Assembly: GCF_014649795.1 (NCBI RefSeq)
Contig: NZ_BMTS01000005.1
Coordinates: 248,001 to 312,000, forward strand
Length of the DNA stretch: 64,000 bases
Direction: 5' to 3'
Source: Streptomyces melanogenes
GTDB lineage: Bacteria > Actinomycetota > Actinomycetes > Streptomycetales > Streptomycetaceae
Position numbers and translations under genes: made by a program. This document shows, piece by piece, positions 26,965 to 35,297 of the stretch. The stretch's first letter is position 1. Every line of letters starts with the position of its first letter. Under the pieces are notes generated by a model. The model ran no database searches, had not been told where the DNA came from, and saw nothing but the letters and a program-made list of their open reading frames with translations.

Positions 26965-27921
26965 TCAGGTGACGTCGTCGTAGCCGTTGACCCGGCTGCC
27001 GGAGCGGCCGCCGTCGGCCTGCTCGGGCAGGGACGGCGCGGTGACCGGCTCGATCTCGCCGATGTCCGCGGGCGTCAGGTCGAGGTCGGAGGCCTCGTCG
27101 TCGGCGGGGCCCGCCTCGCGGGCCGCGCGGCGCCGCTTGTCGTTGAGCATCGCGATACCGACGGCGATGAAGTAGAGCACCACGATCGGGGCGGCGAGCA
27201 GCAGCATCGACATGGGGTCGACGGTCGGCGTCGCGAAGGCCGCGAAGACCGTGACGCCCATGATCATGCCGCGCCACCAGCCCAGCATCCGGCGGCCGGT
27301 GATCACTCCGCCGAAGTTGAGCATGATCAGGAAGAGCGGCAGCTCGAAGGAGAGGCCGAAGACCACGATCATCCGCAGCACGAGGTCGATGAGCTCGTTC
27401 AGCGGGAGCAGGTTGAGCGCGCCGTCGGGGGTGAACTCCAGGAGCACCTTCGCCGCAGCGGGCAGGACGTGGTACGAGAACCAGCCGCCGGCCACGAAGA
27501 GCGGGACGCCCGCCGCGACGAAGCCCAGCGAGTACTTCTTCTCGTTGCGGTGCAGGCCCGGGGCGACGAACGCCCAGAGCTGGTAGAGCCAGATCGGGCT
27601 GGCCCCGACGACGCCCGCCACCAGGGACGTCTTGATCATCAACGTGAACGGCGACATGAGGCCGGACATGGTGACGTTGCCGCAGTGGTCCTTGCTGTCC
27701 TTCTGGGACAGCGTGTCGAAGGCTTCCTTGCAGCCGACGGACTCCCTGACCGGCTTGATGATCAGGTCGACGATGTCCTTGTAGTAGAACGCCGCCACCA
27801 CGGCGCAGACAAGGATCGCGAGGACCGCCTTCGCGAGCCGGTTGCGCAGCTCACGGAGGTGGTCCGAGAGGGGCATCCGCCCCTCCGGGTCCCTCTGCTG
27901 TTTGCGGGCAGACTTCAGCAA
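26965..27921 (-). CDS. tatC: Sec-independent protein translocase TatC
   Basis: A 318-residue polytopic protein with six spans. The family N-terminal motif MPLSDHLRELRNRL contains the conserved Glu of the twin-arginine recognition site. The F-x-P loop in VAPGLHRNEKK and the long hydrophobic segments that follow are also typical. It binds the signal peptide and recruits TatA to move folded proteins across the membrane. The C-terminal tail after the last span is acidic and longer than in E. coli. The start is the TTG at 27921 (LLKSARKQQRDPEGR in the frame), because the next methionine (MPL) would remove conserved residues. tatA is 62 nt upstream on the same strand. Confidence 0.93.
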   Translation of the reverse strand: MLKSARKQQRDPEGRMPLSDHLRELRNRLAKAVLAILVCAVVAAFYYKDIVDLIIKPVRESVGCKEAFDTLSQKDSKDHCGNVTMSGLMSPFTLMIKTSLVAGVVGASPIWLYQLWAFVAPGLHRNEKKYSLGFVAAGVPLFVAGGWFSYHVLPAAAKVLLEFTPDGALNLLPLNELIDLVLRMIVVFGLSFELPLFLIMLNFGGVITGRRMLGWWRGMIMGVTVFAAFATPTVDPMSMLLLAAPIVVLYFIAVGIAMLNDKRRRAAREAGPADDEASDLDLTPADIGEIEPVTAPSLPEQADGGRSGSRVNGYDDVT

Positions 27922-27983
27922 CCCACGTCCTCATCTCGTGCGGCAGGGCACCTTGGTGATCAGCGCCTGCTTCGGCCCAGGTG

Positions 27984-28265
27984 TCAGCGGGTGGAGTCGG
28001 TCGGCTCGGTGACGGGACGCGAGCTGCTGACGTCGCCGGGGGCCGACTGGATGGTGCGCTGCGCCGGGGGCTGCTCGCCCGGGTGCGGCGGGTCGGCGGG
28101 GGCGGTCTGCTGCCCCTCGGCCTTCATCGCCTTCGCCTCGCTCTTCAGGATGCGCGCGGACTTGCCGAGCGAGCGCGCCATGTCCGGAAGCTTCTTCGCG
28201 CCGAACAGCAGGACGATGACGACGAGGATGAGAATGATCTCGGGGGCGCCGAGCCTTCCGAACAT
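27984..28265 (-). CDS. tatA: Twin-arginine translocase subunit TatA
   Basis: A 93-residue protein with the TatA layout: an N-terminal span ([15 protein letters not shown]), the FG-hinge and [21 protein letters not shown] amphipathic helix, then a disordered Pro/Ser-rich tail. It forms the translocation pore with TatC, encoded just downstream. ATG 28265 has GAGAAGG 9 nt upstream. Confidence 0.94.
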   Translation of the reverse strand: MFGRLGAPEIILILVVIVLLFGAKKLPDMARSLGKSARILKSEAKAMKAEGQQTAPADPPHPGEQPPAQRTIQSAPGDVSSSRPVTEPTDSTR

Positions 28266-28475
28266 AAGCTTTTACCTTCTCACCGAGGCGACGTGGGTGG
28301 GGCTGCGTGGTCCCGGTTGGACTGGTGTCCGACCGGTTGCGTGCAGCGATCGTAACGCGCAGGGGTGAACACCGGGCAATCCCCGTGCGTACTCCCCGGC
28401 ACGGCCCACCGCCTCGCTTCGTGGTCCGCGCATTGAAGCGTACCTAAAGGGACGGACACACAGGAGTCCCCACCG

Positions 28476-28673
28476 TCACCGCAAGGTCTCGCCGGTGGCC
28501 GAGAGTTCGACGGCGGCCCGTTCGAGCTCCTCGGCAGCGCTGTTGATCTTCCTTGTGGTGTCGGCCACTTGGCGGCCGAGCCGCTGCGCCTCGACGAACA
28601 CCTTGATCGCGAGGACACCGAGGACGGAGATCGAGAGGAACCCGAGGGCGATGGCGGTCATCGGCCAGAACAT
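28476..28673 (-). CDS. Small membrane-anchored coiled-coil protein
   Basis: A 65-residue protein: an N-terminal span (MTAIALGFLSISVLGVLAIKVFV) followed by a heptad-like helix rich in Glu, Arg and Ala (LGRQVADTTRKINSAAEELERAAVEL). The family is unknown. It follows the zinc-ribbon gene by 9 nt and is the last gene of the pafB-pafC transcript unit before a 210-nt gap to tatA. Close packing suggests that it is co-transcribed with pafBC. Confidence 0.7.
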   Translation of the reverse strand: MFWPMTAIALGFLSISVLGVLAIKVFVEAQRLGRQVADTTRKINSAAEELERAAVELSATGETLR

Positions 28674-28682
28674 GAGCGGACC

Positions 28683-28955
28683 CTAGACGCTGGAGTGGAG
28701 GCGGAGGGTGCGGACCCCTCCGCCGGTGAGGAGTTCGACGATGCGCTCACCGGCCGGCTTGCGCACGGCGGAGCCGCACTCGGGGCAGGTGAAGGAGTAG
28801 AAGGTGGTACGGCGGCTGGCGCCGATGGCCAGGCGCAGCGCCCCCGCGGCCAGTTCGAAGCGGGCCCGGCAGTCCGGGCAGGCGGCCTTGAAGAGCACCG
28901 ACTGGACCGCGGCCACCTGACGGGAAATACCGGGCATCACCGACATGTTCCGCAT
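28683..28955 (-). CDS. Small zinc-ribbon protein in the pafBC operon
   Basis: A protein of up to 90 residues with two Cys-x2-Cys knuckles (AACPDCRARFE and FTCPECGSAVRK) that should bind one zinc, linked by a basic hydrophobic stretch. The start could be ATG 28955 or, with better ribosome-site spacing, ATG 28946. It sits 6 nt after pafC. The function is unknown; its position makes it a candidate accessory of the PafBC response or a small nucleic-acid-binding protein. Confidence 0.75.
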   Translation of the reverse strand: MRNMSVMPGISRQVAAVQSVLFKAACPDCRARFELAAGALRLAIGASRRTTFYSFTCPECGSAVRKPAGERIVELLTGGGVRTLRLHSSV

Positions 28956-28961
28956 ATCTCC

Positions 28962-29948
28962 TCAGCTCTGTCCGTCCTGCGCGCTCGGCTCTTCGTACGC
29001 CGCCAGCGCCGCCAGGGCCGCGCTGCGGGCACTTTCGGCCAGTTCGTCGGGGGCCACGATCCGGCCGTCGCGGCCGAGACGCAGCGCGAGACGGCGCAGC
29101 GAGGCGGGCTCCGGGGTGCGCAGGGTGATCCGCAGGCCCCCGTCCGCCAGCTCCTCGGCGCTGTCGTGGGGGTAGTACTCAGCGACCCAGCGCCCGCCGG
29201 GCCCCACCTCGACGACCACTTCCGGGTCCTCGGCGGCGGGCTGCACCAGCCCCTCGGAGAGATCCCGCAGCTCCAGCTCCGGCGGCGCGGCCGGCTCGTC
29301 GAGCAGTCGGATCTCGGCCACCCGGTCGAGCCGGAAGGTGCGCCGCGCCTCCGAGAGCCGGCACCACGCCTCCATATAGGTGTGGCCGACGGCGAAGAGC
29401 CGGATCGGGTCGACCTCGCGCTCGGTGAGCTCGTCTCGCGCGGGCGAGTAGTAGCGCACCCACAGCCGGCGCCGCTCCGAGATCGCCCGGTCGACGTCCG
29501 CGAAGACCCCGCCCTCCGACTCGAAGGTCACCGAGAGCCGGGAGCTGGCGCCCGCGGCCTCCCCGGCCGCCGCCTCCAGCTTGGCGGTGGCGCGCAGCAG
29601 CGCCTGGCGGTCGCCCTCGCGCAGGCCCGGCAGCGTCGCCACCGCGCGGGCCGCGACGAGCAGCGCGGTCGCCTCGTCGGCGGCGATCCGCAGCGGCTCG
29701 GCCGCCTCGGCGCCCAGGGCGCCGGGATTGCGCCACCAGATGCGGTCACCGTCGGTGTCGATGTCGAGCAGGTCGCCGCCGCGGAAGCTGGTCCCGCACA
29801 TGGGCAGCACGTCGAGGTCCGAGATCAGCTCGTCCTCGGTGATCCCGAAGGCGCGGGCCACGTCGGCGACGTGCGCCCCGGGCCGCTCGCGCAGATAGGT
29901 GACGAGGGAGAGCATCCGCCGCGTCTGGTCGATGGCGTTGGCAGCCAT
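28962..29948 (-). CDS. pafC: WYL-domain transcription regulator PafC
   Basis: A 328-residue WYL regulator: N-terminal HTH (about 10-70, LVTYLRERPGAHVADVARAFGITEDELISDLDVL), a WYL domain (about 150-215, RRRLWVRYYSPARDELTEREVDP and YMEAWCRLSEARRTFRLDRV) and a WCX C-terminal domain. PafC pairs with PafB; the heterodimer activates the LexA-independent DNA-damage regulon in mycobacteria. It lies 15 nt downstream of pafB. Four promoters in this window carry its expected box. Confidence 0.9.
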   Translation of the reverse strand: MAANAIDQTRRMLSLVTYLRERPGAHVADVARAFGITEDELISDLDVLPMCGTSFRGGDLLDIDTDGDRIWWRNPGALGAEAAEPLRIAADEATALLVAARAVATLPGLREGDRQALLRATAKLEAAAGEAAGASSRLSVTFESEGGVFADVDRAISERRRLWVRYYSPARDELTEREVDPIRLFAVGHTYMEAWCRLSEARRTFRLDRVAEIRLLDEPAAPPELELRDLSEGLVQPAAEDPEVVVEVGPGGRWVAEYYPHDSAEELADGGLRITLRTPEPASLRRLALRLGRDGRIVAPDELAESARSAALAALAAYEEPSAQDGQS

Positions 29949-29963
29949 GTCGTCCGGTCCCCC

Positions 29964-30914
29964 TCAGCCCTTGGCCACGGCGCGCAGCCGGTCCACCACG
30001 TCGGCCCGCAGGTCCGCGGGCTCCAGCACGACCACGTCGGGGCCGAACTCCACGAGCCAGGCGTCCAGCCCGTGCCCGTACGGAATCTCCAACTCGTCCC
30101 ACCCGTCGCCGAGTTCCCGCGTCGAGGTGGCCCGCGAGCGCAGCGGATAGCCGGACCCGGCGCGCAGCCTGATCCGCGCGGAGCGGGTGGCGGTCTCCCC
30201 CGCCCAGCTCTCCACGGTCTCGCGCACGGTGACCACGTCGGGCACCGGCGCGGTGAACGCCCCGGCCCGCGAGCGCACCTTGCCGGTGATCCGGGAGAGC
30301 CGGAAGACCCGCTCGGCGCCCCGGTCGCGGTCCCAGCCCGCCAGGTACCAGTGGCCGCGCCAGCACTCCAGGGTCCACGGCTCGACGTGGCGGGTGCCGG
30401 GGCGGGCGGCGGTGGCCTTGCGGTACTCGAAGACGACCGGGCGGCGGTCGCGGCACGCCAGCATCAATGGCTCGAAAGCGGCCTCGTGGACCGGGATGCG
30501 TGGCTCGATCGCGCTGTGCTCGTACGGGTTGTCGGCTTCCGGCATTCCGGCGGCGCGCAGCTTCTGCAGTGCGCCGCTGGCCGCGCCCGCGAGCCGGGCC
30601 TGCTGCCAGACCCGGGCGGCGAGCCCGAGGGCCGCGGCCTCCTCGGCATCCAGCTGGACCGGCGGCAGCCGGTTGGAGTCGCGGCGGGCCAGATAGCCCG
30701 TCTCGCCGTCCAGGTTCTCCACCGTCTCGATGACCAGGCCGAGTTCGCGCAGATCGTCCTTGTCGCGCTCGAACATCCGGTTGAAGGCGTCGTCGGACCC
30801 CGCCTCCAGATAGGCCTCGATGGAACCCCGCAGCTCGCGCTTGCTGAGCGGACGGCGCGTCCCCAGCAGACACAGCGCCAGGTTCATCAACCGCTCGGCC
30901 TTGGCAATCGCCAT
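29964..30914 (-). CDS. pafB: WYL-domain transcription regulator PafB
   Basis: A 316-residue partner of PafC: HTH at about 1-65 (KAERLMNLALCLLGTRRPLSKRELRGSIEAYLEAGSDDAFNRMFERDKDDL), WYL domain at about 145-205 (RRPVVFEYRKATAA, ECWRGHWYLAGWDRDRGAERVFRLSRI) and a WCX domain to the end. It is the first gene of pafB-pafC-zinc ribbon-small membrane protein. The name comes from the linked pafA, but its role is DNA-damage gene activation. ATG 30914 follows GGAGAGGCGAAGGG. No PafBC-type box was found in its own upstream region. Confidence 0.9.
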   Translation of the reverse strand: MAIAKAERLMNLALCLLGTRRPLSKRELRGSIEAYLEAGSDDAFNRMFERDKDDLRELGLVIETVENLDGETGYLARRDSNRLPPVQLDAEEAAALGLAARVWQQARLAGAASGALQKLRAAGMPEADNPYEHSAIEPRIPVHEAAFEPLMLACRDRRPVVFEYRKATAARPGTRHVEPWTLECWRGHWYLAGWDRDRGAERVFRLSRITGKVRSRAGAFTAPVPDVVTVRETVESWAGETATRSARIRLRAGSGYPLRSRATSTRELGDGWDELEIPYGHGLDAWLVEFGPDVVVLEPADLRADVVDRLRAVAKG

Positions 30915-31003
30915 CGACGCCCTTCGCCTCTCCTCGTCCGGGGGGGAGCGGCTCCGCTGCTCCCGACCGTTGACCGTACCGTCCCCGGGTCGCGCGGCAA
31001 AAG

Positions 31004-31037
31004 CCGAGGGCCCGTGCCGGACGGCACGGGCCCTCGG
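31004..31037 (-). terminator. Terminator after the FKBP gene
   Basis: Perfect 16-bp arms (31004-31019 and 31022-31037, CCGAGGGCCCGTGCCG) lie 16 nt after the leftward FKBP stop. On the minus strand they are followed by GCTTTTGCC. Confidence 0.75.
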
Positions 31038-31052
31038 TGTGATCGGGTGTGA

Positions 31053-31424
31053 TCAGACAGCGACCAGGTCGCAGACGAAGATAAGCGTCTCACCCGGCGC
31101 GATCCGGCCACCGGCGCCGCGGTCGCCGTAGGCGAGGTGCGCGGGGATGACCAGCTGGCGGCGGCCGCCGACCTTCATGCCCTGGATGCCCTTGTCCCAG
31201 CCCTGGATGACCTGACCGGCACCGAGCTGGAACTCCAGCGGGTTGCCGCGGTTCCAGGACGCGTCGAACTCCTCGCCGGTGGAGAAGGCCACGCCCACGT
31301 AGTGGACCTTGACGTAGTCGCCGGCCTTGGCGACGGCGCCGTCGCCCTCCCAGATCTCCTTGATCTCAAGGTCCGCCGGCGGCTCGCCACCGGGGAAGTC
31401 GATCTCGGGCTTGTCGATGCTCAC
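31053..31424 (-). CDS. FKBP-type peptidyl-prolyl isomerase (cytoplasmic)
   Basis: A 123-residue single-domain FKBP. The active-site features are VKVHYVGVAFSTGEEFDASW, LGAGQVIQGWDKGIQGMKVGGRRQLVIPAHLAYG and the final LIFVCDLVAV. It catalyses cis-trans isomerisation of prolyl bonds. GTG 31424 follows AAGAGGAG. It is 57 nt downstream of a two-domain FKBP lipoprotein gene and probably shares its transcript. Confidence 0.93.
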   Translation of the reverse strand: MSIDKPEIDFPGGEPPADLEIKEIWEGDGAVAKAGDYVKVHYVGVAFSTGEEFDASWNRGNPLEFQLGAGQVIQGWDKGIQGMKVGGRRQLVIPAHLAYGDRGAGGRIAPGETLIFVCDLVAV

Positions 31425-31481
31425 TGAACTGCTCCTCTTGAATACGTGCAGGGCAACCCGGACAGTCTTACATCTCCACCG

Positions 31482-32435
31482 TCACATCTTGGCCAGGATG
31501 TCGATCGAGAAGACCATGGTCGAGTTGGCCGGGATGCCCGACTGCTCCTTGTCGCCCAGGCCCTGGTCCGGCGGGATGACGACGAGGATGCGGCTGCCGA
31601 CCTTCTTGCCGACCAGACCGGCCTTGAGGCCCTTGAGGGTCAGGTTCGGCAGCGCGAAGGTCTGCGTCTTGCCCTGGTCGTAGGTGCTGTCGAACTTCTT
31701 GCTGTCCTTCCACAGGAAGCCCTCGTACGCCAGGACCACGCTGTCGGTGTCCTTCACCACGTCGCCGTCGCCCTCCAGCACGTAGTCGGAGACCAGCTTC
31801 TTGGGCGCGTCGGTCTTGGGGATCGTCAGCGTCGGCGCCTTGCCGTCGGTGTTGGTGCCCACCTTCGGCAGGTCCTTGTCGTCCTGCGCGACCTCCTTGC
31901 CCTTGGCGGAGGCCGGGATGGTGGTCGCCTTCACGATGTCCACGACGAAGACCAGCGTGGCGTTGGGCTTGATGCTGTCGCCCTGGCCCTGCGCCCCGTA
32001 ACCCAGCTCCGGCGGGATGCCCAGCTCGACGCGGCTGCCGACCTTCTGGCCCTCCAGGCCCTGGTCCCAGCCCTTGATGACCTGGCCGGCGCCGAGGGTC
32101 AGCGTGAACGGCTCCTTGCGGTCGAAGCTGTTGTCGAACGGCTTGTCCGAGTCCCAGGCCTGGCCGAGGTAGTTCACGGACACGGCGTCGTTCTTCTTGA
32201 GCGCCGCGCCCTTGCCCTCACTGATGACGTTCACCTTGAGGGCCTTGGGCGGATTGCCATCGCCCTTGGCGAGGGTCGGCTTCTCCCCGAACTTGGCGCC
32301 CGCGGTGATGGCGGGCAGGCCGTTCTTCATCGAGGCGGAGTCGGAGGTGGAGTCGGAGCCCTTGTCGTCGCTTCCGCAGGCGGCTGTGGCAATCAGCAGC
32401 AGCGGGACGGCGAGCAGGCCGGCAAGTCGGCGCAC
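31482..32435 (-). CDS. FKBP-type prolyl isomerase lipoprotein, two FKBP domains
   Basis: A 317-residue secreted lipoprotein with lipobox LLLIATAAC near residue 20. FKBP domain 1 (about 90-170) has VSVNYLGQAWDSDKPFDNSF and LGAGQVIKGWDQGLEGQKVGSRVELGIPPELGYG. Domain 2 (about 220-315, SVVLAYEGFLWKDSKKFDSTY) is more divergent and lacks the QVI-x-GW core, so it may be a binding rather than a catalytic domain. It would fold exported proteins. GTG 32435 with TGAGGAAC is preferred over the upstream extension. Confidence 0.88.
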   Translation of the reverse strand: MRRLAGLLAVPLLLIATAACGSDDKGSDSTSDSASMKNGLPAITAGAKFGEKPTLAKGDGNPPKALKVNVISEGKGAALKKNDAVSVNYLGQAWDSDKPFDNSFDRKEPFTLTLGAGQVIKGWDQGLEGQKVGSRVELGIPPELGYGAQGQGDSIKPNATLVFVVDIVKATTIPASAKGKEVAQDDKDLPKVGTNTDGKAPTLTIPKTDAPKKLVSDYVLEGDGDVVKDTDSVVLAYEGFLWKDSKKFDSTYDQGKTQTFALPNLTLKGLKAGLVGKKVGSRILVVIPPDQGLGDKEQSGIPANSTMVFSIDILAKM

Positions 32436-32490
32436 GTGTTCCTCAGATCTCAGACGGCACGGTAGTTTGCCCGCCACTCTAAGGCGTACT

Positions 32491-32523
32491 ACGGGCCCCG
32501 TACGAGGAACGTACGGGGCCCGT
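32491..32523 (-). terminator. Terminator after pafA
   Basis: Perfect 14-bp arms (32491-32504 and 32510-32523, ACGGGCCCCGTACG) with an AGGAA loop lie 22 nt after the pafA stop. Confidence 0.75.
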
Positions 32524-32544
32524 GTTCGAGTCGCCGGTCGGCGC

Positions 32545-33906
32545 TCACATACCGGCGATCAGTTTCTCCACCCGGTCGTCCACCGAACGGAACGGGTCCT
32601 TGCACAGCACGGTGCGCTGCGCCTGGTCGTTGAGCTTGAGGTGGACCCAGTCGACGGTGAAGTCCCGCCGCTGCTCCTGCGCCCGGCGGATGAAGTCGCC
32701 GCGCAACCGCGCCCGAGTGGTCTGCGGGGGCACCGACTTGCCCTCGAAGATCTTCAGGTCGTTGCAGATCCGGGCCGCCTGGCCCTTGCGCTCCAGCAGG
32801 TAGTACAGCCCCCGCTGGCGGTGGATGTCGTGGTACGCCAGGTCTATCTGGGCGACCCGCGGGTGCGACATGGTCATGTTGTTCTTCGCCCGGTACCGCT
32901 CGATCAGCTGGTACTTCATGACCCAGTCGATCTCGGTGCCGATCCGGTCCAGGTCCTCGGCCTCGATCGCGTCGAGCGTGCGGCCCCACAGCTCCAGGAC
33001 CTGGTCGACGGTGCCGGTGCGGATGCCCCGGCGCTCCACGAAGTCGACGGCCTTCTCGTAGTACTCGCGCTGGACCTCCAGGGCGGAGGCCTCGCGCCCG
33101 CTGGCCAGGCGCACCTTGCGCTGGCCCGTGATGTCGTGCGAGACCTCGCGGATGGCCCGGATCGGGTTCTCCAGGGTCAGGTCGCGCATCACCGTGCCCG
33201 CCTCGATCATGCGCAGCACCAGGTCGGTGGCGCCGACCTTGAGCAGCATGGTCGTCTCGGACATGTTGGAGTCGCCCACGATCACGTGCAGGCGCCGGTA
33301 GCGCTCGGCGTCCGCGTGCGGCTCGTCCCTGGTGTTGATGATCGGGCGCGAGCGGGTCGTCGCGGAGCTGACGCCCTCCCAGATGTGCTCGGCGCGCTGG
33401 CTGACGCAGTAGACCGCGCCGCGCGGGGTCTGGAGGACCTTGCCCGCCCCGCACAGGAGCTGACGGGTGACCAGGAACGGGATGAGGATGTCCGCGAGGC
33501 GGGAGAACTCGCCGTGCCGGGCGACGAGATAGTTCTCGTGGCACCCGTAGGAGTTTCCCGCGGAATCGGTGTTGTTCTTGAAGAGATAGACGTCGCCCGC
33601 GATTCCCTCCTCGTGCAGGCGGCGCTCGGCGTCGACGAGCAGGCCTTCGAGAATGCGCTCGCCCGCCTTGTCGTGGGTGACCAGTTCGGTCACGTTGTCG
33701 CATTCGGGAGTTGCGTATTCCGGATGCGAACCCACGTCGAGGTAGAGGCGGGCGCCGTTCCGCAGGAAGACATTGCTGCTGCGGCCCCATGACACAACAC
33801 GGCGGAAGAGGTAGCGCGCCACTTCGTCAGGTGACAGTCGGCGCTGTCCCCTGAACGTGCACGTGACGCCGTACTCGTTCTCCAGCCCGAAAATGCGGCG
33901 GTCCAT
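32545..33906 (-). CDS. pafA: Pup-protein ligase PafA
   Basis: A 453-residue ligase of the glutamine-synthetase/carboxylate-amine superfamily. It phosphorylates the C-terminal glutamate of Pup and joins it to substrate lysines. Conserved segments are the start [36 protein letters not shown] and [30 protein letters not shown]. The C-terminal domain ends in [15 protein letters not shown]. The ATG at 33906 has no Shine-Dalgarno, but TAATGT (33918-33913) lies 6 nt upstream, consistent with a leaderless mRNA starting just after the MFS gene. Confidence 0.96.
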   Translation of the reverse strand: MDRRIFGLENEYGVTCTFRGQRRLSPDEVARYLFRRVVSWGRSSNVFLRNGARLYLDVGSHPEYATPECDNVTELVTHDKAGERILEGLLVDAERRLHEEGIAGDVYLFKNNTDSAGNSYGCHENYLVARHGEFSRLADILIPFLVTRQLLCGAGKVLQTPRGAVYCVSQRAEHIWEGVSSATTRSRPIINTRDEPHADAERYRRLHVIVGDSNMSETTMLLKVGATDLVLRMIEAGTVMRDLTLENPIRAIREVSHDITGQRKVRLASGREASALEVQREYYEKAVDFVERRGIRTGTVDQVLELWGRTLDAIEAEDLDRIGTEIDWVMKYQLIERYRAKNNMTMSHPRVAQIDLAYHDIHRQRGLYYLLERKGQAARICNDLKIFEGKSVPPQTTRARLRGDFIRRAQEQRRDFTVDWVHLKLNDQAQRTVLCKDPFRSVDDRVEKLIAGM

Positions 33907-33912
33907 GACTGA

Positions 33913-33918
33913 ACATTA
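33913..33918 (-). promoter_or_regulatory. -10 box of a probable leaderless pafA promoter
   Basis: TAATGT on the minus strand is followed by TCAGTC and the pafA ATG. It lies in the 24-nt gap after the MFS stop, so the -35 region overlaps the end of that gene. Confidence 0.4.
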
Positions 33919-33930
33919 CGCCCGATGCCC

Positions 33931-35175
33931 TCAGCTGAAACCGGGTTCGGCAGCACGGGTTGGATCATTTTGGTCAACTCCCATGACACTTTCCGTACGC
34001 CCGGGAGCTGCGAGGACCCGTCGGGTGGCGAGCAGCACCAGGAGCGCGGCCGCCCCGCCGCCGCCCGCGACGGCGAAGCTCGCCGCGCTGCCGCCGAGTT
34101 CGACGGCGGGCCCGGCGACGGCCGTGCCGAGCGCGGTGCCGACCCCGAACGCGGTCACCAGCCAGGAGAAGGCCTCGGTCACGGTGCCGCGCGGGGCGTG
34201 CCGGTCGACCACGATGAACGCGCAGGCGATGCACGGCGCGAGGAAGAGCCCGGAGACCACGGCGAGGCCCACCATGGGGACGACACCGGGGACGAGCATC
34301 AGCGGCAGGTAGCCGACGGCGAGCAGCGCGACGAGCGAAATCAGCCGTTTTTCGGGAGCTCCGGCCCACTGGCGCGCCCCGTACACCAGACCGCCGAGCA
34401 GCGCCCCGAGGCCGTTGGCGGCCATCAGCCAGCCGTAGATCGCGTCCCGCCCGTGGTCGTCGGCGTAGGCCGACGCGGCCACGATGATCGCGCCCAGCGC
34501 GAGGCCGACGAAGAAGAAGGCGCTCAGCAGCGCGAGCAGGCCCGTGGAGCGCAGTGCGCCCAGCCAGTGCGCCTCGCGCGGGGCGGAGCGCCAGGCGCGC
34601 GAGGGCTCCGAGAGGACCACCGAGAGCGCGCCGAGCACCCCGAGCGCGTTGATCACGACCAGGGCGGTGGCGGGCGACCACAGGGCGATGCCGAGGGTGA
34701 CCAGGAGCGGGCCGACCGTGAACATCACCTCCTGGGCTATCGCGTCCATCGCGTACGCGGTGTGCACCTGGTCCTGGCGGGTCAGAACGCTGGGCCACAG
34801 CGCCCGCAGGCCGCCCTCCAGCGGCGGTGTGCAGAACCCGGCGACGACCATCGCCGCGTACGCCACCGCGACCGGCTCGATGCCGCTGTACGCGAGGACG
34901 GCCATGCCCAGGGCGCTGGCCACCGACGCCGGGAGCATCACCCGGGGCTGCCCGTACAGGTCCACGGCCCGGCCGAGCAGCGGCTGACCGGCCGCGGTCG
35001 CCAGGCCGTACACCGCGGTGAGCGCGCCCGCCAGCGAGTAGCTGCCGCCCTCCGCGCGGACGAACAGGACCACCGCGATGGCCGCCGTGGCGTTGGGCAG
35101 CCGCCCGGTCAGCGTGCCCGCCAGCAGTCGTGCGGCGTGCCGCGTCCGGAGGATCTCCAGATATCCCGCCGCCAT
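33931..35175 (-). CDS. MFS transporter
   Basis: A 414-residue major facilitator protein with 12 predicted spans. The loop 2-3 region GQPLLGRAVDLYGQPRVMLP is a relaxed form of the family motif. The substrate is unknown; the divergent LacI-family regulator hints at a sugar or nucleoside, or a drug-efflux function. ATG 35175 (AAGYLEILRT) has GAGGGGCGAC upstream and is preferred to the GTG at 35193. The gene lies between pafA and prcA and interrupts the otherwise continuous Pup-proteasome group. Confidence 0.85.
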   Translation of the reverse strand: MAAGYLEILRTRHAARLLAGTLTGRLPNATAAIAVVLFVRAEGGSYSLAGALTAVYGLATAAGQPLLGRAVDLYGQPRVMLPASVASALGMAVLAYSGIEPVAVAYAAMVVAGFCTPPLEGGLRALWPSVLTRQDQVHTAYAMDAIAQEVMFTVGPLLVTLGIALWSPATALVVINALGVLGALSVVLSEPSRAWRSAPREAHWLGALRSTGLLALLSAFFFVGLALGAIIVAASAYADDHGRDAIYGWLMAANGLGALLGGLVYGARQWAGAPEKRLISLVALLAVGYLPLMLVPGVVPMVGLAVVSGLFLAPCIACAFIVVDRHAPRGTVTEAFSWLVTAFGVGTALGTAVAGPAVELGGSAASFAVAGGGGAAALLVLLATRRVLAAPGRTESVMGVDQNDPTRAAEPGFS

Positions 35176-35199
35176 GTCGCCCCTCGGTCGCACTAGTTT

Positions 35200-35226
35200 T
35201 ACGTATAACGTTCGACGTCATACGTA
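35200..35226. promoter_or_regulatory. Palindromic operator between MFS and LacI genes
   Basis: TACGTAT (35200-35206) and ATACGTA (35220-35226) form the ends of a 27-bp near-perfect palindrome whose centre repeats ACGT. It lies 25 nt upstream of the MFS ATG and is the obvious site for the adjacent LacI-family repressor. Confidence 0.6.
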
Positions 35227-35297
35227 CCATGTCGACAACCCCCGGGTCCACCCCGGAGCAAGGACAGCCAGCCCCCCACACCCCGCCGGAGGACCCC

